This document shows positions 55,031 through 63,734 of a DNA stretch of 64,000 nt, in pieces. Origin of the DNA: Haloarchaeobius sp. FL176. Lineage in GTDB: Archaea > Halobacteriota > Halobacteria > Halobacteriales > Natrialbaceae. The notes under the pieces are model-generated. The model saw only the letters and a list, made by a program, of their open reading frames with translations. It was not told the DNA's origin and searched no databases. Made by a program: the position numbers and the translations under genes. The stretch's first letter is position 1. The number at the start of each line of letters is the position of its first letter. The stretch covers positions 1 to 64,000 of the forward strand of contig NZ_JANJYH010000006.1 in assembly GCF_024609245.1 (NCBI RefSeq). Direction: 5' to 3'.

Positions 55031-56668
55031 TCAACAGCAGAGTTCCCTGAAGCGGTTCGTCCCCTGGTCAGTGCCGGCGACGATGAGCTGATCGCCCCGT
55101 TCGATGCGGAACGAGGGGCCGACATCCGTGATGACCTCGCCGTCGCGCTCGACGCCGACGACCGTACAGCCGGTGCGCTTGCGCACCTGTGCCTCCTCGA
55201 GGGTCTGTCCGACCAACAGCGTTGCCTCCGTGCGGATGACGTCGACCTGCTGGTCGATGGAGAGCACCTCTTCGTCCTCGAGGATGGTCGAAGCGATCAT
55301 CCGGCCGCTGACGGACGCGAGCGAGAGCACGTAGTCCGCGCCGGCGCGGTACATCTTCTGGACGCTCTCGCTCTCGGTGACGCGGGCGACGACCTCCGTC
55401 TCGGGGCTCTCGTCGCGGATGACGAGGGTCGCGAACTCGGTCGTCGTGTCGTCGGGAAGCGCGAGCACGACCGTCCGGGCGTCCCCCAGTTCGGCGGCGT
55501 GGAGGACATCGGGGTCGAGCGCGTCGCCGACCACGTCGACGCCGGGCTTCTGCTCACGGTCGATGACCCGGTAGGGGACGCCGGCCTCGTCGAGCTGTTC
55601 CGCGACGGCCGACCCGACCTGTCCGTAGCCGACGACGATGGTCTCGCCGCGGCGGAACTCACGAACACGGGAGAGCGTCAGCTCCTTCAGCGCCTGGAGC
55701 TGGTCCTCGCGGCCGGTCACGAGCAGCACGGTGCCGTTGTCGAGCTCGGCGTCGGGGTCCGGCGGGCTCCGGAACTCCCCGCTGAACCACGCGCCGATGA
55801 CGTTGACGCCGGCACGCTCCCGGATACCGCTGTCGGAGAGCGTCTTGCCGACGAGCTCGCTCGTCCTGTGGATTGGCAGTTCGGCGATGTCGAAGTCGTC
55901 GCCGATCTCGATGGCGTCGCCGAGTTCGGTCGAGATACCCGTCGTGACCTTCGAGGCGAGCCCGCGGCCGAGCAAGGGGCGTGGGGAGAGCACCTCGTCC
56001 GCGCCGGCGAGCCGGTGGTAGGAGACGCTCTCGGGGTCCTCGACGACGCTGACGACCTGGAGGTCCTCGTCGCCGACCTCGCCCGCGGCGAGGACGATGC
56101 TCGCGTCCACCTCGTCGGAGACGTCCGCGACGAGGGCGCGGGCGCGGACGATGCCGGCGTCCTCCAGTCCCTCGGTGCTCTCGGGGTCGGCGTTGATCAC
56201 GTCGTAGCCGGCCTCGTGAAGCTGGACGGCGGTGTCGCGGTCGGGTTCGAGGATGACGGAGTCGACGCCCCAGGCATCGAGCTCGTCGATGAGTGCGTCC
56301 GCACGGGCGGTGTACGTGCAGACGAGCACGTGGTCGGTGAGGCTCTCGCTGACGCTGGTCGGGACGGTCGTCGAGAGGAGCTCCTCCATGGCCGGGAACA
56401 CGAGCACGGGCAGTGCGAGGAAGATGAGGAACACACCTGTCGTGTCCATGATGATGATGAGCAGGTTCATCTCGGGGGTGTGCCACGGCGCGTCGGAGCC
56501 GAAGCCGGTCGTCGTGAACGTCTCGACGACGACCTGCAGCGAGTGGAGGAACGTCTCCGGTTCGGACTCGTAGGCGCTCATCCCGTGGTCGTAGATGACC
56601 GCGTAGACCAGCATGACGCCGGTCAGCATGAGGAGATAGTAGGCGGTCCGACGCTGCCACTTGTCCAT
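55031..56668 (-). CDS. Potassium channel with two TrkA-N and TrkA-C domains
   Basis: A 545-residue protein. Two membrane helices (about 8-30 and 70-95) flank a pore loop whose TTTGFGSD is the K+ selectivity filter. TrkA-N (RCK) domains start at DHVLVCTYTARADALIDEL and ETIVVGYGQVGSAVAEQLDEAGV; the second keeps a GxGxxG NAD-binding loop, the first does not. TrkA-C domains follow each. The channel is thus a two-TM Ca/NAD-gated K+ channel (MthK-like), with both RCK domains on one chain. ATG at 56668 is the correct start; a long in-frame extension into the next gene's region is Arg-rich and not real. It contributes to potassium balance in a high-salt cell. Confidence 0.9.
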   Translation of the reverse strand: MDKWQRRTAYYLLMLTGVMLVYAVIYDHGMSAYESEPETFLHSLQVVVETFTTTGFGSDAPWHTPEMNLLIIIMDTTGVFLIFLALPVLVFPAMEELLSTTVPTSVSESLTDHVLVCTYTARADALIDELDAWGVDSVILEPDRDTAVQLHEAGYDVINADPESTEGLEDAGIVRARALVADVSDEVDASIVLAAGEVGDEDLQVVSVVEDPESVSYHRLAGADEVLSPRPLLGRGLASKVTTGISTELGDAIEIGDDFDIAELPIHRTSELVGKTLSDSGIRERAGVNVIGAWFSGEFRSPPDPDAELDNGTVLLVTGREDQLQALKELTLSRVREFRRGETIVVGYGQVGSAVAEQLDEAGVPYRVIDREQKPGVDVVGDALDPDVLHAAELGDARTVVLALPDDTTTEFATLVIRDESPETEVVARVTESESVQKMYRAGADYVLSLASVSGRMIASTILEDEEVLSIDQQVDVIRTEATLLVGQTLEEAQVRKRTGCTVVGVERDGEVITDVGPSFRIERGDQLIVAGTDQGTNRFRELCC

Positions 56669-56736
56669 GTCCGGGCGTGACGCTCTACGGGGATAACTGT
56701 TGTACGTCGCGGCAGTCGAGACGGGTCGAGAGCGAG

Positions 56737-57393
56737 TTAGGCGGGTAGCGAGCCGTCGCGAAGCAGCGTCCGAGCGGTCCAGATGACCCAGCCGCCGAAC
56801 ACCGCCGCGCCCACGGCCTCGGGCACGGCGAAGTAGGTCCAGGTGTCGCCGTCGCCGGTCCAGACCGCCGCCTCCAGCAGCACCCAGAACAGCCAGGCGA
56901 ACAGGTGGAAGATGCCGAGCCACATCGTTCCGACGCCCACGGCCGGGTTCCGGTCCAGCGCGAAGCCGGTGCCGAAGACGAGCAGCGCCACGGTGAGCAG
57001 CAGGAAGAAGCCCGCCGCGAACGGGAAGTGGAGCGCGTTCGCCGGGCCGTCGACGTAGGCGAAGCCGACCCCGGTCATGCACGTCAGCGCGAGCGCGAAG
57101 ACGACGACCCCGGCCTTCTCGATGCCGTTGACGGTCTCGGTCCAGAGACGGGCGGCGTACGGGAGGCCGAGGATGCCGCCGAAGAGCAGGCCGCCGTTGA
57201 ACAGGAGGAAGGCGAGCTGGTCCGCGGTGTCGATGGCGAGCAGAGCCTTCCCGTTCGCCTCGCCCATGCTCGACAGGGAGCGCGACCGCCAGCTGAACAG
57301 CGGGTCGACGAGCGTCGCCAGCAACAGGGTCACGAGCGCGACCGTCGAGGCGACCAGTCCGAAGTACGTCAGGGTCCGACGCGTATCAGCCAT
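56737..57393 (-). CDS. DUF998-type membrane protein
   Basis: A 218-residue integral membrane protein with six hydrophobic segments: FGLVASTVALVTLLLATLVDP, QLAFLLFNGGLLFGGILGLP, EKAGVVVFALALTCMTGVGFA, HFPFAAGFFLLLTVALLVFG, VGTMWLGIFHLFAWLFWVLLEA and FAVPEAVGAAVFGGWVIWTA. The loop SWRSRSLSSMGEANGKA after the first segment is characteristic of the DUF998 family. No function is established. The ATG at 57393 is the start; upstream in-frame residues are not membrane-like. The TATA region and start of the divergent VOC gene lie about 60-90 bases away. Confidence 0.85.
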   Translation of the reverse strand: MADTRRTLTYFGLVASTVALVTLLLATLVDPLFSWRSRSLSSMGEANGKALLAIDTADQLAFLLFNGGLLFGGILGLPYAARLWTETVNGIEKAGVVVFALALTCMTGVGFAYVDGPANALHFPFAAGFFLLLTVALLVFGTGFALDRNPAVGVGTMWLGIFHLFAWLFWVLLEAAVWTGDGDTWTYFAVPEAVGAAVFGGWVIWTARTLLRDGSLPA

Positions 57394-57454
57394 GCACCCA
57401 GGCTCCCGTTCCAGCGACAAATACCTGTGTGAACTAGCCCCAAACGTACGAACC

Positions 57455-57461
57455 GTTTTAC
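57455..57461 (+). promoter_or_regulatory. TATA-like box of the VOC gene (leaderless)
   Basis: GTTTTAC is centred 27 bases before the ATG at 57485. Confidence 0.45.
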
Positions 57462-57484
57462 AGGGGGCGCTCCCACGTTGCCAC

Positions 57485-57835
57485 ATGTCAGGACTCGTGT
57501 TCTTCGGGAGTAAATCGTACGAGGAGACGGCCGCCTTCTACGTCGAGGAGGTAGGCGCGGACGTCTGGCTCGAACAGTCGGCGTGCACAATCCTGCAGTA
57601 CGACAACCTGCTGTTCGGCTTCTGTGAGGCCGCCGAGACGGAGACCGAAGGGGTGCTCACGTTCGTGACCGAGGACCGCGACGGGGTCGACGCGTTCTAC
57701 GACCGGTTCGCCGACCGAGCCCGCGACGAGCCCTCGGTGAACGAGGCCTTCGACATCTACAACTTCTTCGCGACGGACCCGGACGGCCGGACGATGGAGT
57801 TCCAGACGTTCCTCCACGAGACGGAGTCTGTCTAA
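57485..57835 (+). CDS. VOC (glyoxalase/dioxygenase-fold) protein
   Basis: A 116-residue protein with the beta-alpha-beta-beta-beta repeats of the vicinal oxygen chelate fold: SGLVFFGSKSYEETAAFYVEEVGADVWLEQSACTILQYDNLLFGF in the first half, and GVLTFVTEDRDGVDAFYDRF through IYNFFATDPDGRTMEFQTFL in the second. The DPDGRTMEFQ end is the typical last strand with the metal-binding Glu. The first His ligand position is not clear, so enzyme activity is uncertain; relatives include glyoxalases, bleomycin-resistance proteins and ring-cleaving dioxygenases. The start is supported by the promoter spacing. A run of six T follows at 57844-57849. Confidence 0.87.
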   Translation: MSGLVFFGSKSYEETAAFYVEEVGADVWLEQSACTILQYDNLLFGFCEAAETETEGVLTFVTEDRDGVDAFYDRFADRARDEPSVNEAFDIYNFFATDPDGRTMEFQTFLHETESV

Positions 57836-57843
57836 CCCAGATA

Positions 57844-57849
57844 TTTTTT
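57844..57849 (+). terminator. Oligo-T, probable terminator of the VOC gene
   Basis: TTTTTT lies 8 bases after the stop of the VOC gene and just before the promoter of the next gene. Archaeal RNA polymerase commonly stops at T runs on the coding strand. Confidence 0.4.
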
Positions 57850-57855
57850 GGCAAG

Positions 57856-57863
57856 CCTAAAGT
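57856..57863 (+). promoter_or_regulatory. TATA-like box of the GT2 gene (leaderless)
   Basis: CCTAAAGT is centred about 28 bases before the ATG at 57888. Confidence 0.45.
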
Positions 57864-57887
57864 ACGGCCGTCGGTAAGCCAGAGCCA

Positions 57888-58637
57888 ATGAGCGAGCACT
57901 CTCCGGCGGAATCCTCCGACGTGGACGGGGGCGATTCGACCAGGGCGGACGGCCCGCCGTTCACCTTCGACGACGTGGCGGTCGTGATGGGAACGTACAA
58001 CGAGGAAGCGGCCATCGAGCACGTGCTGACCGACATCGACGAGGTCACGGACGGTCGAGCCGAGGTCGTCTGCGTGGACGGCTCCGACGACGCCACCGCC
58101 GCGGTCGCCCGCGAACACGGCGCGACCGTCATCGAGCAGGAACCACAGGGCTACGGCGTCGCCGTCCGGGAGGCCGTCCTCACGCCGGACCGGCCCATCG
58201 TCGTCACGACGGACTGCGACGACACCTACCCGATGGAGGCGCTCCCACGCTTCCTCGACCTCGTCAACGAGGGCTACGACGTGGTCTCGGGCGACCGGCT
58301 CCACCATGGCGCGGAGGCGATGCCCGCGTTCAACCGCTTCGGCAACCACGCCTTCGCGGCGCTCGCGTCGGTGCTCATGGGCGAGCGCGTCCACGACACC
58401 ACCACGGGGATGCGTGCCTACCGGCGCGAGGTCGTCGCGGACATCACGTGGACCGAGAACACCGGCCTCTCCGCGGAACTGCTCATCCGCCCGGCGATGC
58501 GTGGCTACGACGTGGTCGAGACGCCCATCGAGTACGACGAGCGCCGCGGCGAGACGAAGCTCGACCCCATCGGGGGCGGCGCTGCCATCGGCAAATCCAT
58601 TCTGACGGTCTCACTGGCCGAGCGGTTCCGTCGCTGA
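57888..58637 (+). CDS. GT2 family glycosyltransferase, dolichol-phosphate-sugar synthase-like
   Basis: A 249-residue soluble enzyme. DVAVVMGTYNEEAAIEHVL begins the GT-A fold; VVCVDGSDDATAAVAREHGATVIEQEPQGYGVAVREAVLTP is the nucleotide-sugar-binding region; TTDCDDTYPMEALPRFLDLVNEG holds the DxD metal motif; and TTTGMRAYRREVV and SAELLIRPAMRGYDVVETPIEY complete it. No C-terminal membrane segments are present, like DPM1 or AglJ. It likely transfers a hexose to dolichol phosphate, feeding protein N-glycosylation. It is next to a polytopic GT39-like protein (58657), which could use that lipid-linked sugar; the pairing is inferred. Confidence 0.88.
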   Translation: MSEHSPAESSDVDGGDSTRADGPPFTFDDVAVVMGTYNEEAAIEHVLTDIDEVTDGRAEVVCVDGSDDATAAVAREHGATVIEQEPQGYGVAVREAVLTPDRPIVVTTDCDDTYPMEALPRFLDLVNEGYDVVSGDRLHHGAEAMPAFNRFGNHAFAALASVLMGERVHDTTTGMRAYRREVVADITWTENTGLSAELLIRPAMRGYDVVETPIEYDERRGETKLDPIGGGAAIGKSILTVSLAERFRR

Positions 58638-58656
58638 GACGGCGGCTCTCCCGGCG

Positions 58657-60948
58657 TCAGTTCCTTTCGAGGACCAGCCCGCCGGCACCGACCGCGATGT
58701 TCGGGGCGCCCCGCGCCACGGCGGCCAGGTTCGCACCGGCGGGCGTCTGGTCGGTGGTCCAGGCGTTGTCGGTGATGTTGACGCCCTCCAGCGACATCTC
58801 GACGAGGGTCCCGTTCAGCCAGACGCCGTCGAAGTGCTCGTTCGGGTGGTCGGGGAGGTACGTCCCCTCCAGCCCGCAGTCGACCACGAGCCGGCAGACC
58901 GACGACGCGGGCGGCCAGACGACTGCGACGCCGTCGTCGGTCCGGCGGGCGTCGAACTCCTGCCGGTAGGTCAGCGTCGCGCCGCCCTCGTAGGTCAGCA
59001 CCACGACGACGGCGAACTCCGTCGTGCCGTTCAGCGGCACCGAGCCGTTCTCGCCGAGGGGCTGGACGTCGTCGTCGGTCAGCCGGAGCCCGTCCGGGCC
59101 GACCGTCCAGTTCGCGGCGAGGCGGTCGCCGAGGCCGTCCTCGACGGCGAACTCGCGGACCTCGCCGTCGCCCTCCAGCCGGACGATAGCGTTGCTCGCA
59201 CCGGACGGGACGCCGACGCGGGTCGTTCCCGAGAGCTGCTCGCCGGACCGACGTTCGAGCCGTTCGAGCTTTCCGATGGGGCGGTCGGTGGCGTCGGGCA
59301 CCCACTCGCCGTGGTAGCTGAACCGGTACGGCGTTCGGTTCCCGGTCGCTTCGAGCACCGCGAAATCACTCGCCGGGCCACGGTCGAGCGCGTACAGCAC
59401 GTCGCCGCCGTAGCCGGCGTCGTTCCGGAGCGTCTGGAAGGGATGGGCGAGCCAGTCGCCGTACGGCGTCGGGACGAACACGACGGCGTCGTCGAACTCC
59501 TGTGCGAGCACCGGCTCGTAGACGGTCCCGTACTTCTCGGTGGTCTCGGCGTGCTCGGTGACCGGTCCGTCGAGCGCGTCACGCTCCGCGACGCCGACGG
59601 CCGGGAGCGAGACGACGAGCAACGCGGCGAGGACGACCCGTGCGGCCCTCTTCGAGCGGCGTGCGGTGACGGCCGCTCGGAGCCGGTCCGCGGCGGCGAC
59701 GATGCCGAACGCGCCGAATATCGCCAGCGGGACGACGAGGTCGAAGTGGTAGAGCGGCCCGAACAGCGAGAGCAGCCCGTCGCCCAGCTCGGCCGGGCCC
59801 GAGCTGACGTTGTAGGTCCCCCAGAACGCGAGGTTGCCGATGCAGACCGAGGGCACGACAGCGAGCAGGAGCACGGCGAGACAGTCGTCAGAGCAGTGCG
59901 GCCGGTCGAGCGTCGGCGAGCTGTCGGGGGCGACCCACGGAGCGATGCCGGCCCGGCGGCGCAGCCACGCGCTCGCACCGCCGAGGAACGCGGCTGTCCC
60001 GAGCCAGCCGCCGACGGTCCACCGGGTCGCCGACTCCCAGAGGAGGACGAGGTTCGTCCGGACCGCCAGCGCGGGCGTGTAGACGAGGTCGTGGTCGAGG
60101 ATGCGGCGCTCCCCGAACCCGAGGCCGTCAAGCGGTGCGAAGGCCGCGTACGGGAACACCAGCGGGTCGCCGGTCAGCAGCCAGTTGTAGCCGAGCGTGG
60201 TGAGGACGCCGACGAGACCGAGTGCCGCGACGACGAGGTTTCGGGCGACGAAGCCGTGCTGGAGGTACTGCCCCGTCGAGCCGTCGTGACGGTAGTAGGC
60301 CGTCTCCAGCGTCCAGCAGGCGTGGCCGACGAACGGGGCCGCGAACAGTACGGCGGTGTACGGCCGAGCGAAGAACGCGAGCGCGACGGCGACGCCTGCC
60401 AGCACCGCGTACCGACGCGAGCCACGGCGGTGGGCCCGGACGTAGGCGAGTGCGAACGCGAGGTTCAGCAGCGTCGCCGGCGCGTACGGCAGGAACACCG
60501 AGGTGGTCAGCAGGAACGTCGGCGTCAGTAGCACGAGCACAGCGGCGAGGAGGCCAACGCGCCGGTCGAACGCTTCCGTCCCGAGCGCGGCGGTGAGTGC
60601 GATGATGCCCGCCGCGACCGCGGCGAGGGACAGGCGGGGCTCGCCGAACGCGAGCCCGAGGGCGAAGATCGCCGACGGTACGGGTGCGTACTTCGGGTAC
60701 ATCGACTCGCCCTCGGTGACGAAGAACCACGGTCGGAACGCCTCGGTCAGCCCGTCGGGCGGGTACGCGTGGAGCTGGCCGTCGAGCAGCAGCGACGCCT
60801 GGTGGAGGTAGACTCCCTCGTCGTGGTTCGCCGAGTGGAACGGGAACAGCTCGGTGGCGACGAGGAACACGACCGCCGCCGCGAGGGCGGCGAGCAGGAG
60901 GGATGACACGCGATTTCGCGTGAGAACGTCGGGGACGGAGCCGGCCAT
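58657..60948 (-). CDS. GT39/ArnT-like polytopic glycosyltransferase with C-terminal soluble domain
   Basis: A 763-residue membrane protein. The N-terminal about 460 residues have eleven or so hydrophobic segments. The first extracellular loop carries FPFHSANHDEGVYLHQASLLLDGQ, with the Asp/Glu pair typical of GT-C enzymes such as ArnT and PMT. MYPKYAPVPSAIFALG is another conserved loop. The last about 250 residues form a beta-rich extracellular domain (ATGNRTPYRFSYHGEWVP, VRLEGDGEVREFAV, NGSVPLNGTTEFAVVVVLTYEGG). The enzyme probably moves a sugar from a lipid carrier to a protein or lipid outside the membrane. The glycosyltransferase at 57888 could make the lipid-linked donor. It ends 4 bases before the ABC-transporter ATPase gene's end region on the same strand. 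Confidence 0.85.
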   Translation of the reverse strand: MAGSVPDVLTRNRVSSLLLAALAAAVVFLVATELFPFHSANHDEGVYLHQASLLLDGQLHAYPPDGLTEAFRPWFFVTEGESMYPKYAPVPSAIFALGLAFGEPRLSLAAVAAGIIALTAALGTEAFDRRVGLLAAVLVLLTPTFLLTTSVFLPYAPATLLNLAFALAYVRAHRRGSRRYAVLAGVAVALAFFARPYTAVLFAAPFVGHACWTLETAYYRHDGSTGQYLQHGFVARNLVVAALGLVGVLTTLGYNWLLTGDPLVFPYAAFAPLDGLGFGERRILDHDLVYTPALAVRTNLVLLWESATRWTVGGWLGTAAFLGGASAWLRRRAGIAPWVAPDSSPTLDRPHCSDDCLAVLLLAVVPSVCIGNLAFWGTYNVSSGPAELGDGLLSLFGPLYHFDLVVPLAIFGAFGIVAAADRLRAAVTARRSKRAARVVLAALLVVSLPAVGVAERDALDGPVTEHAETTEKYGTVYEPVLAQEFDDAVVFVPTPYGDWLAHPFQTLRNDAGYGGDVLYALDRGPASDFAVLEATGNRTPYRFSYHGEWVPDATDRPIGKLERLERRSGEQLSGTTRVGVPSGASNAIVRLEGDGEVREFAVEDGLGDRLAANWTVGPDGLRLTDDDVQPLGENGSVPLNGTTEFAVVVVLTYEGGATLTYRQEFDARRTDDGVAVVWPPASSVCRLVVDCGLEGTYLPDHPNEHFDGVWLNGTLVEMSLEGVNITDNAWTTDQTPAGANLAAVARGAPNIAVGAGGLVLERN

Positions 60949-60952
60949 CGAT

Positions 60953-62104
60953 TCAGCTGAAGGAGCCGTCTTCGTCGGTGGCGGGGAACCAGGCGAGGTC
61001 GTGGTCCGCTGTCAGGTCGACCCGGACGGACTCGTCGAGGTCGACCTGGTCGGTGTGGTTGTGCATGCACTCGAGGATGTCCCCGTTGTCGAGCTCGACC
61101 CGGTAGAGGATGGTCGGGCCGAGGTAGCGCCGGTAGACGACGCGGCCGTTGGCCACCTCGTCGGGAGCGAGCGGGCGGGCCTGGATGTCGTCCGGCCGCA
61201 CCAGCACGTCGATGCGGCTCCCCTCGTACTCGCCGGCGAGGCCGTGAATCATGCTGCGGTCGACCGCGCCGACGCCCGTCTCGACCTCGTCGCCGTGGAC
61301 GTAGCCCGAGAGGAACGAGGCGTGGCCCAGGAAGCCCGCGACGAAGCGGGACTCGGGGTGCTGGAACACCTGCTCGGGGCGGCCGACCTGCTCGATCTGG
61401 CCCTCGGACATCACGGCGACCCGGTCGGAGATGCTCATCGCCTCCTCCTGGTCGTGCGTGACGGAGACGGCGGTGACGCCGGCCTCCTTCAGGATGCGGC
61501 GGACCTCCTCGCGCATCTCGACGCGGAGGTCCACGTCGAGGTTCGAGAACGGCTCGTCGAGCAGGAGGATCTTCGGCTCCGGCGCGAGCGACCGAGCGAG
61601 GGCGATGCGCTGCTGCTGGCCGCCGGAGAGCTCGTCCGGATGGGCGTCGCGGTGGGACTGCAGGCCGACGAGGTCGAGCATCTCGTCGACGCGCTCGGCG
61701 GTCGTCTCGTCGTCGATGTCCGTCAGGCCGAACGCCACGTTCTCCGCAGCGGTCATGTGCGGGAACAGCGCGAACTCCTGGAAGACGACGCCGACGCCGC
61801 GCTGCTCGGGCACGACGAAGCTCTCGCCGCCGGAGACGCGCTCGCCGCTGACCCGGATACCGCCCCCGTCGGGGCGTTCGAGCCCGGCGACGAGCCGGAG
61901 CGTCGTCGTCTTGCCACAGCCCGATGGGCCGAGCAGCGTCAGTATCTCGCCCTCGCGGACCGAGAGCGAGAGGCCGTCGATGACCGTCTCGCTCCCGTAC
62001 GACTTCGACACGCCGTCGAGTTCGAGGACGGTTTCGCTCTCCTCGACGGACGGGCGTTCGTACACTGTCTCTACGTCTGCCGTGATGGTTGCGTCACTTG
62101 ACAT
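60953..62104 (-). CDS. ABC transporter ATPase, iron/thiamine/sulfate type
   Basis: A 383-residue protein. Walker A LLGPSGCGKTTTLR is at about 57-70, the signature LSGGQQQRIALARSL near 158, Walker B ILLLDEPFSNLDVDLR near 178, and the switch His in VTHDQEEAM follows. The C-terminal about 120 residues (FVAGFLGHASFLSGYVHGDEV, VLVRPDDIQARPL) are a regulatory TOBE domain as in FbpC/PotA. It powers import with the permease at 62094, whose gene it overlaps by 11 bases. The group includes Fe(III), thiamine and putrescine transporters; the substrate is not fixed. Confidence 0.93.
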   Translation of the reverse strand: MSSDATITADVETVYERPSVEESETVLELDGVSKSYGSETVIDGLSLSVREGEILTLLGPSGCGKTTTLRLVAGLERPDGGGIRVSGERVSGGESFVVPEQRGVGVVFQEFALFPHMTAAENVAFGLTDIDDETTAERVDEMLDLVGLQSHRDAHPDELSGGQQQRIALARSLAPEPKILLLDEPFSNLDVDLRVEMREEVRRILKEAGVTAVSVTHDQEEAMSISDRVAVMSEGQIEQVGRPEQVFQHPESRFVAGFLGHASFLSGYVHGDEVETGVGAVDRSMIHGLAGEYEGSRIDVLVRPDDIQARPLAPDEVANGRVVYRRYLGPTILYRVELDNGDILECMHNHTDQVDLDESVRVDLTADHDLAWFPATDEDGSFS

Positions 62105-63731
62105 CGTATCCCTCCTGTGAGAGGATGACGAAGATGGAGACGGCGGAGACGCCCAGCAGGATGAGCGCGGGCACCGCGGCGTCGTAGAACGCCTGGGAGC
62201 CGTGGGCCTGCCAGACCGCCATCACCAGCGTCTCGTACCTCGTCGGGCGGAGCAGCAGCGTCACCGGTAGTTCTTTCATCGTCGTCAGGAACACCAGCGC
62301 CGCGCCGCCGAGCAGCCCCGGTGCTGCCAGCGGTAATGTGACCGAACGGAACGCGCCGACCGAGGTGCGCCCCAGGGTCCGGGCGGCCTCGGGGAGCGCC
62401 GGGTTGACCTGCAGGAACGAGGCCCGGGTCGAGCCGATCGACTGCGGCAGGAACCGGACCACGTAGGCGAAGATGAGCAGCGGGAGCGCCTGGTTCAGGC
62501 TCGGGAACGTCCGCGTCGACAGGTAGATGAGCGCGAACGCGACGACGACGCCCGGGGCGGCGTAGCCGAAGTAGCTGACGCGCTCGGTGAGCTTGCCGAC
62601 GCGGGTGTCGTGGCGGGCCGAGAGGTAGGCGATGGGCAGGCCCGCGACCGTCGCGACGACCGCCGCCGCGATGGAGAGCTTGAGCGAGTCGGTCAGGTTC
62701 GATAGCTCGAACGGGACGCGCCAGCCGGGTTCCGGGCCGGCGAGCAGCCAGCTGAACAGGATGGCGACCGGGAGGACGATGGCGACGAGTACGACGAGCG
62801 AGCAGAGCGCGAGCGCGGGCCACTTCCAGACCCCGAGACGGGCCAGCGATGCCTGCCCGCCCTGTCTGCCGCTCGCGAACTTCTCGTTGTTCCGGGTTCG
62901 ACTCTCGACGGCCAGGATGACGGCGGTCACCGTCAGGAGCTGGAGCGAGAGGAGCGCGGCCCGGTCGAGGCCGCTACCCCCTGTCGACGTGCCGCGTTGC
63001 GTCGCAGACTCGATGACCGTCGTGAACACGTTGTACCCCATGATGGCGGGGGTCCCGAAGTCCGAGAGCGCGTACAGCGCCGTCAGCAGCGCGCCGGCCG
63101 CGATGGCGGGCTGGAGCTGCGGGAGAACCACCCGGCGAACCGCCTGCAGCCGACTGTGTCGGAGGGTGCGTGCCGCGTCGACGAGCGTCGTGTCGACGGT
63201 CTTCAGCCCGGCGCGGGCGGTGATGTAGACGTACGGGTACGTGTAGAGCGTGATGACGAGGACCGCGCCTTCGAGGCCGGTGATGTCCGGAATCTGAGGG
63301 ACGCCGAAGGGCGCGAGGAACTCGTTCACGTCGCCGCCCTCGCCGAACGCGCTCGTGAACACGAACGCGCCGATGTAGCTCGGGATGACGAGCGGCAGGG
63401 TGACGAGGACGGTCCAGATGCGTCGGCCGGGGAGGTTCGTCCGGACCGTCAGGTACGCGAGCGGGACGCCGAGCAGGATGGAGAAGACGGTGACACCCGT
63501 GACCATGATGGTACTGTTGACGAACATGTCGACCGTCGTGTCGCGGGTGACGATCTCCAGCGCCCGGGAGAACGGAACGTTCGAGGCAGCGAGCAGCACC
63601 CAGATGAACGGGCTGGCGACGGCGGCGGCGACGGCCGCACTGGCCAGCGAGAGGCCGAGCGGATACGCGCCGCTTTCGGTGCTATCGCCGTCGTCCGTCG
63701 TCGTCTCTGAGTCGTGCTGCTCGACTGCCAT
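62094..63731 (-). CDS. ABC transporter permease, FbpB-like with two fused halves
   Basis: A 545-residue membrane protein with about twelve hydrophobic segments arranged as two similar halves, the arrangement of iron permease FbpB and thiamine permease ThiP. The EAA loops read VDAARTLRHSRLQAVRRVVLPQLQPAI (first half) and PEAARTLGRTSVGAFRSVTLPLAAPGL (second half), both docking on the ATPase. Start ATG at 63731; the end overlaps the ATPase start codon by 11 bases. The gene order substrate-binding protein, permease, ATPase is complete as far as the window shows. It probably imports ferric iron in this family. Confidence 0.93.
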   Translation of the reverse strand: MAVEQHDSETTTDDGDSTESGAYPLGLSLASAAVAAAVASPFIWVLLAASNVPFSRALEIVTRDTTVDMFVNSTIMVTGVTVFSILLGVPLAYLTVRTNLPGRRIWTVLVTLPLVIPSYIGAFVFTSAFGEGGDVNEFLAPFGVPQIPDITGLEGAVLVITLYTYPYVYITARAGLKTVDTTLVDAARTLRHSRLQAVRRVVLPQLQPAIAAGALLTALYALSDFGTPAIMGYNVFTTVIESATQRGTSTGGSGLDRAALLSLQLLTVTAVILAVESRTRNNEKFASGRQGGQASLARLGVWKWPALALCSLVVLVAIVLPVAILFSWLLAGPEPGWRVPFELSNLTDSLKLSIAAAVVATVAGLPIAYLSARHDTRVGKLTERVSYFGYAAPGVVVAFALIYLSTRTFPSLNQALPLLIFAYVVRFLPQSIGSTRASFLQVNPALPEAARTLGRTSVGAFRSVTLPLAAPGLLGGAALVFLTTMKELPVTLLLRPTRYETLVMAVWQAHGSQAFYDAAVPALILLGVSAVSIFVILSQEGYDVK

Positions 63732-63734
63732 CAG

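Noticed and set aside
56669-57082. N-terminal extension of the K+ channel gene
   Set aside because: The extra residues are Arg-rich and overlap the DUF998 gene; the membrane helices start right after the ATG at 56668.
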